Assembly (NCBI GenBank): GCA_943737045.1 | Contig: CALSFV010000044.1 | Location: 62,001-126,000 of the forward strand | DNA length: 64,000 bases | Reading direction: 5' to 3' | Source of the DNA: Parapristionchus giblindavisi | Taxonomy: Eukaryota > Nematoda > Chromadorea > Rhabditida > Diplogasteridae | Shown here: positions 47,512-60,580 of the stretch, piece after piece | Position numbering within the stretch: the first letter of the stretch is position 1 | Layout: every line of letters begins with the position of its first letter | Notes under the pieces: model-generated | The model's database searches: none | Told to the model about the DNA's origin: nothing | Seen by the model: the letters and a program-made list of their open reading frames with translations, nothing else | Made by a program: the position numbers and the translations under genes

Positions 47512-47703
47512 GTGACATATACTAAACTTTCTTTTGCTATAAGCAAAATCTCCATGGATCTCCAGATCTTCGTGACAACGATGAACGTCGTATCAATTGC
47601 CACCGATGGAAGGTCAGTTCTATTCGATCACTCCGTTGTGAAGATTAGAGCAGAAACCGTTGATCTTTGTGAAGTTCGTATGAAGGAGGAGGAAGACGAC
47701 TGA
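47512..47703 (+). other. 63-codon conserved reading frame, outer right copy
   Basis: Mirror of 11304-11495; coding status unproven. Confidence 0.3.
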
Positions 47704-47750
47704 AGAGTTGTTAAGCTGGATAGATGCTCGCAACTTACGAGATATGATTC

Positions 47751-48401
47751 GGGGGGGGGGGTGAACATTTCGCCAACGATCATTTCGCCAACGGATCATA
47801 AATCTTTTAGGAGATGACCTATGACAACAAAAGTTGTACCATTGTTGTCGGTGGGGGTGTACGGTATTGTGCTACCGTAACCGTCGGGAATCGCGAACTG
47901 ATTTTATTCAATCTACCCATGACCCGGTTCATGGTTGAAAATTGCCGAAGTCGAAAAATTCATGATACTCCGAGACCAAATACTAGTTGCCATTATACCA
48001 ACAGTGAGCCAACTTTTATCTTTCTGGATACCGTAACTCGAACTACCGTAATTTATCTACCGTAGCTTACAATAATATAGCAAAATTGACGTCAGATCCC
48101 TGTTCGATTACGGTAGTTTGGGTTACGGTATCCAGAAAGATAAAAGTTGGCTCACTATTGATATAATAGCAACTAGTTTTTGGTATCGGGGTATCATGAA
48201 TTTTTCGACTTCTGCAATTTTCTACCATGAACCCGAGGTCATGGGTAGATTGAATAAAATCAGTTCGCGATTCCCGACGGTTACAATACCGTACACCCCC
48301 ACCGATAACAATGGTACAACCTTTGTTGCCATAAGTCATCTCCTAAAAGATTTATGATCCGTTGGCGAAATGATCGTTGGCGAAATGATCGCCCACCCCC
48401 C
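47751..48401. mobile_element. Poly-G-ended foldback element, small member (right arm)
   Basis: Mirror of 10601-11256, flanked by TATGATTC on both sides (47743-47750, 48402-48409). The inner site at 33110-33117 is empty. Confidence 0.85.
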
Positions 48402-49001
48402 TATGATTCGCTCCTTGGAGAACCCTAATGGTGACGCAGCTGTCCCTAATCGACTGAATAAAATTGTTCTAATGTAATGTAAATGTCTGATGGTGTACAA
48501 TTTCAGCCTCATTGTAGGACATAGCTATTTTTATCCTTATCCTGGACATCTCTTAGATATTTCCTGGACAGATTCCATCCTCTATTTCTATTATCCCCCC
48601 CCCCCCCCTCAACTTTACTACGTAGACTCCGCCCACTTGATGGAGGAGACTGTCTCTCTGAAACTCTACTATTAGACACCAGGCAGAAGAATGATCTCTT
48701 GATCCCTCCTTCTTCCCAGTGCGGAGTTTTTCATTGTATTGGGGATTTTTACTCCGTCCAGATAAATATTTAGTGTTTATCTTTCGTTCCGTTGTTGTCA
48801 CATTTCCATTGGTGATTTTATCTCACCTCTGGTCTAAAGTCGCGGCTCCTTTAGACTAGCGTATACTTAATGGAGCTTTGCAACCGCTTCGAAGTCACAG
48901 TGAACATCGATGAAAGCATAACCCCTAAATTATCATGTCATGGAGAGTGATTACATGAACGATAGCAGTTCTTATCGTGTTTTATACCACAACTTTAAAT
49001 A

Positions 49002-52000
49002 TCAAAATACATTGAGTAATAATACATGAATAATGTTAAAAGCGATTCCATATTGCCTGAAAAAATCATTATTATACTTGCTACACAAGTAGATAGCTGA
49101 ATTACTTGACGACGTTGTTTTCTTGGTTTCTTTTGGTTCCTTTTTTATGTCATTCATATTTACGGGAGATGAGTAGTTAGTCTTGAGATGTTTCCCTCTG
49201 AGGAAATTAGTAATGATTTGGAAAGCAGGACCAGGCCGATCCATTGGGACGGAATGACCGGCACCCTGCAATAATAAAGGTAAATGTGATCGCCAGAATG
49301 TAAATTGAAACACCATAAGGCACATTTTAACTAATATATTACTTTCATAATTTATTTTAACATGAAAGTAAAACTAATAATAATACATCTAATTACAATG
49401 AGACGAAAAAATACTGCGACTGTGAGCTTTCCTCAACATCCGTACACTTCATTACATAATCTGGATCTATCTTCCTAATCATAATATCTTTTGCAAATTT
49501 TGAAAAAAATTTAAAGATGATGGGGAAAGTATGTGTAAGTAGGGCAAATCTTTTGCTCCTACATGTGCAAGTTTGTTCTCAATGTGTCATAAATTATTTA
49601 CCCCGACAGTGAGGAGATCATACGAGAAAAGATCATCAGCGCTCTTATATCTTCTCCACGCACCACCAAGACTGTGATCATTGTAAATCCAATACGGTGA
49701 CATCATATCGATTTTCTGCCAAAATTAACTATGAAACTGGAACACTTAAAATGTTTTTAAAATGATTTTTGTTGAAATCACAGCAAAAAACCATTCTTTG
49801 AACGGAAGACAATCGAGAGCGAGAGTGTGTTATTACTATGAGAGTGTCTACTTTGAGTGATCTTTCAGGTTTTGAAATTGATAAGAAGACTGAATTCTGA
49901 CCATAAGATCGGATGCATTTACTATTTCGTTGGTCGCATATAGAGCTCCCATTGGACTACACCAGAAATCCGTGTCACCGTTGTAGATGAGCACACGGAA
50001 CGGTGTCTAATAAGGGAAGATCCATTATGGGTTTAAAAAATAGAATACGCATTATTGCGAACCTTTATCATGACAAAAATGTCGTCGAAGACTGATAGAA
50101 TACTATGTGTATGTTTGAATGTACCAAATAGAGGATCACTGAATAAACAAAATTAGTGGAAATTATTATTATATTTTTATTTTTATTGAGACGTTGCCTT
50201 TTTGCTGTTGCGATTTTGTGATGGTCCCAAAACAGTACCTCTTTTCATTTTCCGAACTAGACACATTTTCTCATCTGCTTTATCTATTACAAGATAGTGT
50301 TTTTCCAGAGTGGATATTTTCGCTTTATATTTTTGTGGTTTATCATGAAGAAATCAAGGAACATTGTTGTTTATCGCACTTTTTATCCTCCCATTCTCAG
50401 TGCATCTCCCTAATGATCCATATAACTCGTTTCACTACATTTTTATTCATATGCATCATTGTGTGCTCGACACGTAGAAAAAAATATTTTCATCACAAGA
50501 TGCGATAAATATATTATTATAATATATATTTATTTTGTGTTCAAAGACTCTTCAACTGACTTAGCCAGCGTCCATGTAAAATTTTCTCGATTAAGAAGTG
50601 AAGGAGATGCATGGATTGCTTTCTGAAATTATTGTGATTGTAATCAATTTTAATCATTTGGTTTTTTAATCATAATTATTTTAATTCATCACTCTCTACC
50701 TGCACTTCTAAAAGACCGAAATATTTTTCCAATGCCTTTTCTCCGTAGCATGGAAGACCGCCCATTGTATCCGTAGATAAGTCCCAGAATCCATTCTGAA
50801 GCACCAAAAATTAATTGAAGTTCTAGATCCTTTCATCCGAAATGACGTTTGCTTGTTTTCGCAATGTTGAGTAAAGATGATTGCTATCTTATGAATATCA
50901 AATCAGTGCGAAGAGCGGCCCGCTTACTATTAGGTGCGAATTTGTGGAGTGATAACCGAGAGGAAGGCGAGGGAAATATTTCGTTCAAGTGCTACTCATT
51001 TTCTTGGTAACAGATTAAAAATTGATTTTTCTTGGTAATTTTCTTATGCAAGTATGCAATACATGCATACGGACAATAACACTTGTATGTTTTCAAAGTT
51101 CATAATAATCGACCTTTTTAAACATTCATCTAAGGGAAAAGTTTCTCGCAGACAAAACAAATGAGAAAGGGCCGGATGGATTTCACCATTTCATTAGTAT
51201 AATTATACATTACAAGTAATCGCGTTATCGACTTTATTCATTAGTATAACTCACGTTATTGTCGTTCTCAAAGTTCGAACTGTAGCAGGATTGCCCTAAG
51301 TTGTACGCGCCAACGCCGAAATATTGTAGAGTAATGTTGTGTACCTGAAGTTGATCGATAATTCAAAAAAATAGCAATTATTATTTGTCTCTATCATCTT
51401 TGGTTACTGACAGGTAGCCGCCCTATCATTTATACCACAATTAAGTATAGATAGTATCCCATTAAAGAAGAAGAGTCATGAGATATACATATTATGAAGA
51501 TTTGGTCTTCGTATACTATCACACATTCGAGGTGTTGATAGAACAGGCTTTGTAACGCAGTGCACAAGAAAAAAGTCAAAAAAATCCCCAGCTACTTCTT
51601 TTCCCATATCGATAATTCACTTCGCTTATCGATTTTCTGTGGATGTGGTCTTTAGGATTTTTAGACACTCGCTTCTCCCTTTTTAAGTGAATATCCGAAC
51701 AAACTAACAAATTTATAACATAATGTTATTCCGACATCTGTCAAATGTAGTGTAGTTCCTGAATAATCAAATAATTAATATAGTATTTTTATCATTCGTA
51801 CATTAATTTTCCTGTGAGCGAATGTACTTTTCAAAAAAAATATTCATAAGAAGAGAAAAAAAATTGCGCAACCATGCATAAAATGAGTATATTCTTTCGC
51901 AATTTCAGCACAGAGCTTGAGACATCAGAAAAAAATCTGGTTCTTGAATATTATTTCATTGCACCGAACATTTCAATAGAAGGCTTTCCTAAATATCCTT

Positions 52001-54275
52001 CAATAACAAGTTTTAAAGGATTTACCAGCTCATGAACCTCTGTGCTCGGCGCACAGAGGTTCATGAGCTGGTAATTTGTTGTGGGTGCTCGATAGTTTCT
52101 CGATAGAAACTCGAAATAGACCAATTACCAATCCGGCAGGAGACCTCGATAGTACAATGCCTCATAGTTTGATGCATACTGCTTATAAAAATCAAATAGA
52201 CCATTGCCTATTGCCATACCCTTAAATGTAAGGAATAATATTTATCAAAAAATATTCCAAAATTTCAGATAGACCAACTTGGAAAGATGGATTGGGAAAG
52301 TCATCCGACTCGTTATCGCCATGTATTCTTCGAGCGAGAAATGGTATGTACATGCCTAAATAAAAAAAAAATTCAGATGTTACTTTATATTTACATGTAC
52401 ACTCATGGAGCATTGAAAGTTTATGCAAGCATCTAACGATTATTATCTTATGAAAGGGTAAATGATATTCAAGAAGTTACACTTCTATCCATTCAGTCCC
52501 TTTGCACACTGTGCAATGCACAGTGGTTGTTCGAAACCTATTGCAGTCCAATTTTTAAAAGGCCCGTCATTACCTCGATGGCGGCAATACTTCATTCAAG
52601 ATCCTTACGATCAATCAGCAAGAAAAATACTGTACATTATGCAACATAACTTTTGCTATATTTCCATCGTTACAGTTTCTTTTCTTCACGAAAATATTCG
52701 CGGTCTCTATTTTCACCCATTCAATTTATCGTGGACTGAATATTTTTACGTTTTTACAAACCCAAATTTTTCAACGAAGTTTTATTTAATTACTTCGTTT
52801 ATTTTTTTCGAATTCCCTACATAAACAAATCATTTGGAAAACTGTGAAATCCAGCAAAATCTTTAATAATATTTTCGTTAAAAAACGACAGAAAGGTAGT
52901 TAAAGCTATTCTACCTACGGTGCACTATTTATTTTATGCTGATTCAGCTTATTAATCGCTAGACACATCAATGAATCATCAGACTGGTTCAGAGAAAAGG
53001 CGACTTTTTAACTTTTTTGAAAATTTGGGAAATTCGGCAATAAAATGCTTTCGAACTTGTGACACAGATTTAACGGCTTCGAAAGTTCAGCACTTCAGAC
53101 GGGGCTGCGCTAATTTCTCTCATATTACTTGGCGTTGGCACAAGAAAGATGTGGGGGTTTATAAAAATGTTTAGCCATTTTATTGTGAATGCAGTGATTG
53201 AAATAAACGCTCAGTACCATTCTACGTATGATCTTTGCATAACTCTTATGAATCCTCACCGGCATATGATTCTCCAGCAATAAAGAAGGGTAGGCTTGCG
53301 TACCGTGGATGGACTCTTAATTAATTTCAAATGCCTAAAAGAAGTAAAATTTAAGAACCTCGACATAAAATCCCTGATTGCAAAAAAGTTCATTTCGGCA
53401 GTCTTCTCAGCATTATTATCCAGCGTTTCTTCAGACATAGTATTGTACGAAAAGCCAACGCCTATAGGACTCTCCAACATTAGAATGTTGGCATTCTGGA
53501 AAAAAATAATAGGAAAATATTATTTCTTATTTTGAAGGTAAACCAGTTCAAGCTTTCTAATCCAGAGTTTTAATATGGAAATATTAATTCAGGTTGTATT
53601 AGATCTATAGCCAACCTGATAACCGAATTATTGGGTATATAATGAATCATCCTTTCGTTTTACGCTGTTTATACGTTTTTACGCTGTTTATATGTAGTTA
53701 GAGAAGATAAATATTTTACGTTGTTCCAAGAGTACTTATTGTAGATTAACCTTCTCCCATCTGGCGTTATGAAGTACGGGCCGAGTTCCTTAATTTTAAG
53801 TGATTAAATTGTTTGCAATGTTATTATTATTATTATTATTATAAGCTCACCAAGAATAACCCTTTAAGTGAGCTCTCTCCTGGTCCACCATTCAGCCAAA
53901 TCAGAAGTGGATCTTCTAAGGGATTTCCACGAGACTCACTTAACCTAAATTATGATCATAAATATATTTTAATCGAGGCACTTGGGAGAAAGGTAGAACC
54001 GACAAGAACTGTCATGATGACTTGAATCACACTAACGGTAATGAAATTGATAATTAAAATATTTAAAAATAATATGGTTGCTGGTACTTGAAGAATGAAA
54101 TGAAGTCTTACCAGTAAAACATTTGGTCCGTTCCATCCTCCGATGCATTCAAATATCCAGAAAACGATTCGAAATCCGGCTTCCCGGGTACTCCAGGTAG
54201 GTCAATAATTCGATCTTCTTCTCTCAGAGAATAAACAAGACAAGACAAGTTCCACAACAGCAACGCAACTTTCAT
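49002..54275 (-). pseudogene. Serine carboxypeptidase (cathepsin A-like), frameshifted copy
   Basis: Fifteen exons collinear with the intact gene at 55454-59887: 54112-54275, 53851-53944, 53720-53788, 53359-53495, 53260-53315, 52279-52355, 52129-52220, 51709-51758, 51255-51344, 50700-50795, 50561-50622, 50063-50138, 49902-50006, 49602-49715 and 49002-49265. Motifs seen: [28 protein letters not shown] (nucleophile Ser), YNGDTD (Asp) and [12 protein letters not shown] (His). Exon 8 is 5 bp shorter than the same exon at 61702-61756; the shift creates a TAA stop, so the reading frame ends before the Asp and His. Intron 5 is swollen to about 900 bp, against 68 bp in the intact gene. The C-terminus reads on about 25 codons further than its sister. 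Mutation elsewhere is light, so loss is recent or partial. Confidence 0.85.
52022..52074. repeat. Perfect hairpin, 24-bp arms, in protease intron 7
   Basis: TTACCAGCTCATGAACCTCT... is followed after a 5-base loop by its exact inverse. Copy 3 of the protease keeps only one half of it near 62892-62912. Confidence 0.9.
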
Positions 54276-54886
54276 CTTGGTTAGAATAAAAAGATTCCAA
54301 GTTGCATATTACAATTGTTGATGTGATGAATCATTTGAAATATCTAGATGTGAATGTCAAATGGTGGAATGCCATCGATATGAAATATGAAAAGTCAAAG
54401 AAATCGACAGAGATGAAATTTATTGATAACATTAAACAAAGCAATAAAGATATTATGAAATAATATTGGCTATAACCTTTCATTTGATGTTTTCTCTCAT
54501 TCAATCTAATTCTCCCAAGTGTCAATTTTTCAGTCACTTCCACTTTGCCGTAAATTTGAGAAAATAAAAAATAAAAGAGAGTAAAATATTATAATATAAT
54601 AAAATATGTTATAAATGTACAACTTTACCCCAAATGTTATCATGTACATACTTGTTCTTTTAAATGTTGTCGCATTTTTTTTATGATAGATTAAATTAAA
54701 TTAAACTTGGTAGTTATTCAGATTTCAAAACTGCACGAAAATGTTGTTCAAAAATTTATTTGACAAATACGAAGAAAATTATCAGAAAAGCTCAGAAATA
54801 TAAAAAAAAATATTTAAAAATATTTTTAAAAACCCAAATACAGTATACGAAATTAGTAATCCCGAAAACAATAAGCAAAAGACAAC

Positions 54887-54959
54887 TCCAACCAACCGGA
54901 TTCGAACCAGTGACCTAAGGATCTACAGTCCTCCGCTCTACCAACTGAGCTATGGTTGG
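54887..54959 (-). tRNA. tRNA-Tyr (GTA), intronless
   Basis: Same 73-nt gene with TTTT downstream. It lies 612 bp upstream of the frameshifted carboxypeptidase start, on the same strand. Confidence 0.92.
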
Positions 54960-55453
54960 GGGTGCATAGTATTCGTAAAGCGACGTAGATTACAGTTTAC
55001 AACGAAGATTTGTAATTGTACAATTCAGCTGATTCAAGAAATAAGATTTAATTTGTACAATTTCACAAAATATAAATCAAAATTCATTAATCGAGTAGGA
55101 AGATATAAACCATCTTCGTTTTCTAATAATAATGTTAGTGAAAAACTTATTATTATTACACTTGATTATAGGAGAGCCATTTATGACATTCAATTCACTC
55201 ATAGTTTTATACACCAATTAAACTTGTTTGATTCAATCAATCTTTTCACTGTTCATCCTTCTAGATATTGTAGTCTATCACACCCATTGTGTATTGTTCT
55301 CCCCTCAAATATAATCTTATGGAGAGTGATTACATGATCGATAACAGTTCTTATCGTATTTTATACAACACCTTTAAATATCAAAATACATTGAATAATA
55401 ATGCATGAATAATGTTAAAAAACGATTCCAAATTGCCTGAAAAATTAATATCA
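54960..55453. other. Intergenic region between tRNA-Tyr and the intact protease
   Basis: Carries the 3' flank of the intact protease (GGAGAGTGATTACATG near 55320) and the usual tRNA 5' flank. No further gene is seen. Confidence 0.55.
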
Positions 55454-58400
55454 TTACAATACATTAGTAGCTGTATTACTTGACGACGTTGATTTCTCGA
55501 TTTCTTTTGGCTCTTCTTTTATGTCATTGATATCAACGGGAGATGAGAAGTTGATCTTTAGATGTTTCCCTCTGAGGAAATTAGTAATGATTTGGAATGC
55601 TGGACCAGGCCGATCCATTGGGACGGAATGACCGGCACCCTGCAATCATAAAGGGAAATGTGACCACTAGAAGAATCATCGATAAAGAAGACATTTCAAA
55701 TATCGAAATGGGTGGGAAAATTGGGGCTATGCAAAAGGCAGACAGCATCGATAAAAAAACGAAAAGGCTTTGAGAAAATTATCTTATTTTAATCTAATTT
55801 TGTGAAAGATGCTACGCAAATATACTGATATTTTCAAATCACTAAATTCTGTGCTACCCTTGCTTCCCATATATGTAAGGGAAAATTCTGTTACCCATAT
55901 CTGGTTAAATTTGTTCTCAGTGATAAGGATGACAAACGATTCACCCTGACAGTAAGGAGATCATAAGAGACGATGCCATCAGCAGTCTTATATTTCGTCC
56001 ACGCACCACCCAGAATGGTATTGTTGTAAATCCAATACGGTGCTGCCATATCGATTTTCTGTCAAAATTAACTATGAAACAGGTCAAAATACAAATGCCT
56101 TTAGCCGAGTTCACTGTACGATCCATTGTTGTTTGAAAGACAGACAAACGAGAGGGTCTGTGAGATTCTCTACGTTGAGCGGTCGTTTGGCTTTCAAAAT
56201 AATATGAATACTGAATTCTGACCGTAAGAAAGGAGTCATTTACTAAGGCTTTGGTCGCGTATAGAGCAGACATTGGGTTAATATAATAATCCATGTCACC
56301 GTTGTAGATGAGTACTCGGAACGGCGTCTGTCAATGGGAAAACATTGTGAAAACTTGTTGATTTTCCGCGAAGTTTGGATTAAAATTGTTTATTTATTGT
56401 TGTTTTCAAAAAAATTCGTTTGGGCAATTTTTTAAAGAGTAAGCATTTTTCGAACCTTTCTCGTGAAAAAAATGTCGAGGAGGGCATTAAGAGCAATGTC
56501 TGTCCTATTGTATGCATGAAATATAGGATCACTGAAAATCAAAATTTGGAGCTTGACAAAATCGCAACGGCCGAACGGCAACGCTCAAAACAACTACGAT
56601 TAAAACCATAAGCCGTTATTACTCGAACAGACAGGATCCAAGCAACCGGGGATGTTCTTTGTTGAATATCTCATTCCCAGTTTGTTTTTTTTTTCACTGA
56701 CCGGTTTCACCCATTTTATAAATCAATATGAAATGATCGTAAGATCAAAGATCATATTTGGTATGAATAGTGCATCGTATGGTGTTCAACAAAGAAAACC
56801 GTATATGATATTTTTTGATAGGCCGTTGCTATATTTTTCGCTTGGTATTTCGACCATTGCTGTTTCGCCATTTTTATTTTGTCGTCGCGATTGTGTCCTC
56901 ATTTCATTTTCTGCTCTAGTCAAGCGTTCTCATCTGCTTTATCTGCAAGCGAGTCTTACCGGAGCAGATATTTTCACTTTATTATGCGATATATTTAATT
57001 TCTTTTGAAACATTCTTTTTAACAACTAACTTAGCCAGCGTCCAAGAAAAATTTTCTCGATTAAGAAGTGATGGAGATGCATGTATTGCCTTCTGAAATT
57101 ATTATGATTATAATCAATTTTACTCACTTGGTTATTTATCATAATTATATAAATTCTTTTCTTTCATTCATTCTTACTGCCTTTAGCACTACGTATGGAG
57201 AAAAATTCTCTCAGAAACGAAATTATAGATCTTGTGGATAAGAAGATTCCCCTGTTTTGGACCCCTCTGCATTTAATATGCAAACAGGATATCATTATTG
57301 TTATTATATTAATTAATCAACCTGCACTTCTGAAAGTCCCAAATATCTTTCCAATGCCTTTTCTCCGTAACATGGAAGGCCTCCCATTGTATCCGTAGAT
57401 AAGTCCCAGAATCCATTCTGCAATTAATAATCTGAGCATTAATGCCCGATATGATAAATAAATGAATTGAATTGAATTGAAACAATCTATTCTAATGCAC
57501 CAGATTATTTGAAAATTACTTGAATTCGATGAAGTTCTGCACTCATGGAGTATACTTTCATCGAGTAATCAAACTTAACCCTACTATTTTTTTTGTAAAG
57601 TTCACATTAATCTACATTTTTATCATTCATCTCATATGCAGAAGGCTCTCATAGACATCGGAAGTGTGAGTGGTCAGAGAGCTACTTTAATCATTCATGT
57701 AGCATCACTCACATTTTTGTCCTGCTCAAAGTTCGTTGTGTAGCAGGACTGGCCTAAGTTGTACACGCTGATGTTGAGCAATTCATTATAGGTTTTCAAC
57801 TGAAGTTGATCGATAATTCAAAAGTGACAATTAGGATTTGACTCATCCCATTTTCTTTTACGGTATTTCGATTTTCGACATCGATTTTCACAGTCCTTAG
57901 GAAACTCCTAAATAGTAAATGACCAAAACGACTTAGAATTTGATCCTCTGTCCAACCCTAATTATTATTAGATTTTTACTCTTCTTACAAAGTACCCTTC
58001 CCTTATGATATCCTCCCATGTTTAGTCACGAAAAAATCTCCTTATTCTCTGTCTCGTGTCTCCTTATTTTACTGAATATATTATTTAATAGAACAAACTA
58101 ACAGTTTGCTCACATTCCGGTGCTGCTATATTATTTCGACATCTATCCAATGTGGTGAGGTTCCTGAATAAACAAATCATTATTATAATCTCTATTTCAT
58201 GCGCACATTCTTAAGTTTCCTCCAAACAAATTATGAAAAAAGAGGTTTTGATTCATTTTCTTTTAAAACATATCAACAAGTGCATGGTGGAAACAAAACT
58301 CTTCTTATTTCCGACAGTTCCAGGACGTAACAATACATCAAATGAGGAGATTATTCCCCAATTTCTGCATAGTGTTGCATCTACGTATTAGCACGGTGTG

Positions 58401-59887
58401 GGTGCAAGATCGTCTCGCTGGTTGTCAAACCCGAAATTAATAGACCAGTTACCAATCCGGCACTAGCCCTCGATAGTACAACATCTCATAGGTTGATTCA
58501 AACTGCCAAAATGAGTGGAGCACACCATTGCCTATTGCCATGCCCTTAAAGGTAAGGAATAATATTTTCAAAAAGATTCCAAAATGTCAAATATACTCAC
58601 TTCGAAAAAAGGATTGGGAAAGTCGACCGACTCGTTAGCGGCGAGCAATCTTCGAGCGAGAAATGGTATGTACATTCCTAAATATAGATATTCAGACGTT
58701 ACTTTAAATGCATTCACTTAAAATTGCCTTAGAGAGAATAATTACCTCCATAAGATTCTCCGGCGATAAAGAAGGGCACATTTGCGTACCGTGGATGAAC
58801 TCTGAATTAATCATAAAATTCAATTTTAATCCAAAAAAAAGAATTTATTAAATATAAACCTCGTCATGAAATCCCTGATTGCGAAAAAGTTCATTTCGGC
58901 TGTCTTCTTATCATTATTATTCAAAGTATCTTCAGACATAGTATTGTACGAAAATCCAACGCCTATAGGACTCTCCAACATTAGAATATTGGCATTCTGG
59001 AATTTTTTTAAATAAGAATAATAATATTGTATCATTTCATATTTTGAAGGGGAGCTTTTCAGTTCAAGCTATGTATTCCAAGTTTTTATGTGGAACTAAT
59101 CCAAAGGTTGCACAATAACCTACGTTGTTCCAAGAGTACTTATTGTAGATTAAACTTCTCCCATCCGGACCTATGAAGTAGGGCCCGAGTTCCTTAATTT
59201 TAAGTGATTAAATTGTTTGCAATCATACTATTTTAATCCTATCACTAGAAAACGGTGCAACCATGACATTACAATACATGACATGACAATACATGGGAAG
59301 CCAACTTCTTCGGTCAACTCCTAATTGCCTCTCGATCTTCTCATAGTCAGACTCAAGAATTATGAAATCGAAATATGAGCATAAGAAGATCAACGTCAAC
59401 GTTCAGGGGAGAGTTTTTACCCATGCACATCAGAGTTTACTTGCAACGAAGAATAGCTCACCAAGAATAACCCTTTAAGTGAGCTCTCTCCTGGTCCACC
59501 ATTCAGCCAAATCAGAAGTGGATCTTCTAAGGGATTTCCACGAGACTCGCTTAGCCTAAATTATGATCATAAATATGTTTAAAGTAGGGGAACTCGGAAA
59601 AAAAAGTAAAACCGATAAGAACTGTCATGATAAGTTGAATCACACTAACGGTAATGAAAGTTATAAATAAAATATTTTAAATAATCTGGATGATGCTATT
59701 TGAAGAATGCAGTGAAATTTTACCAGTAAAACATTTGGTCCGTTCCATCCTCCGATGCATTCAAATATCCAGAAAACGAATCAAAATCCGGCTTCCCTGG
59801 AACTCCAGGAAGGTCAATAATTCGATCTTCTTCTCTCAGAGAATAAACAAGACAAGCCAAGTTCAACAACAGCAACGCTACTTTCAT
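55454..59887 (-). CDS. Serine carboxypeptidase, lysosomal protective protein/cathepsin A-like, intact
   Basis: Hydrolyses C-terminal residues from peptides, probably in lysosomes or the gut lumen (family knowledge). Fifteen exons join in phase to 1,476 bp, 491 residues: 59724-59887, 59462-59555, 59124-59192, 58860-58996, 58746-58801, 58601-58677, 58453-58544, 58103-58163, 57713-57799, 57322-57417, 57031-57092, 56456-56531, 56223-56327, 55945-56058, 55454-55639. Order of motifs: signal peptide (1-17), [20 protein letters not shown] (71-80), [11 protein letters not shown] (116-126), GESYGG with nucleophile Ser171, YNGDMD with the acid at Asp368/370, and [12 protein letters not shown] with His434. 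Length and triad spacing fit the family. Odd: Glu78 replaces the usual Cys of GGPGCSS, and a polar tail of about 40 residues follows the His block. Splice sites were chosen by phase and by agreement with the sister copy. Confidence 0.9.
59283..59440 (+). mobile_element. Internally deleted RTE derivative in protease intron 2
   Basis: Matches 14277-14436, including the same 5'-to-3' join (endonuclease start followed by CCATGCACATCAGAG). More diverged than that copy and opposite in orientation to the host gene. Confidence 0.6.
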
Positions 59888-60492
59888 CTTGATCAGAATA
59901 AAAAGATTCCCAGTTGCGTATTACAATTGTTGAAGAGATGAATCATTTGAAATATCGAGATGTGAATGTCGAATCGAGAAATGTCATCGATATGATATAT
60001 GAAAAGAGAAAGAGATGGAATGTATCGATAACATTAAACAAAGCAATAAAGATATTATGAAATAATAGTGGCTATTACTTTTTCGTTTGATTATTAGTTT
60101 CAGTTTTAATCTCGCTGTCACTTCCACTTGCCGGAAATTAGAGAAAGTGGAAAAAATAATGGGTTTTAACAAAAGAGTGCTGTTCTTTTTTTGGAAAAAA
60201 AGATTTCTTGAAGAATTATGTACAATAGGAAGATGCTGCTTTGGAGCGATTATGTGAAATATTATTATAAAATATGGGTTAAATAAAGAAATTGGTACGT
60301 ATTTATTCAGATTAATGCGGTGTTCACAACTGCACAAAATTCGGAAAATACTGTTCAAAAGATGAGGTTTCAAATGCTCTGAAAATTAGAACAAATGCTC
60401 AGAAATTCATCAAAGAAGTTATTTAAAAAAATATATAAAACAAATGCAGTATACGAAACTACAAATAGTGAAAACAATAAGCAAAAGGCAAC

Positions 60493-60565
60493 TCCAACCA
60501 ACCGGATTCGAACCAGTGACCTAAGGATCTACAGTCCTCCGCTCTACCAACTGAGCTATGGTTGG
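60493..60565 (-). tRNA. tRNA-Tyr (GTA), intronless
   Basis: Same 73-nt gene with CCTTTTGC downstream. It lies 606 bp upstream of the intact carboxypeptidase. Confidence 0.92.
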
Positions 60566-60580
60566 GGATGCATAGTATTT

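Larger units (their letters stand above)
30417..48571 (-). repeat. Right arm of giant palindrome
   Basis: Mirror of 10431-30291. At its outer end the sequence continues without a break into the carboxypeptidase 3' flank, as the inner paralogous unit at 27.5 kb also does. This side therefore looks like the original context, and the left end like the new junction. Confidence 0.95.

Noticed and set aside
10431..48571. Treating the palindrome as a plain assembly duplication
   Set aside because: Not excluded, but the one-sided insertion with a target duplication and the differing microsatellite lengths argue for two real copies; stated as a caveat instead.
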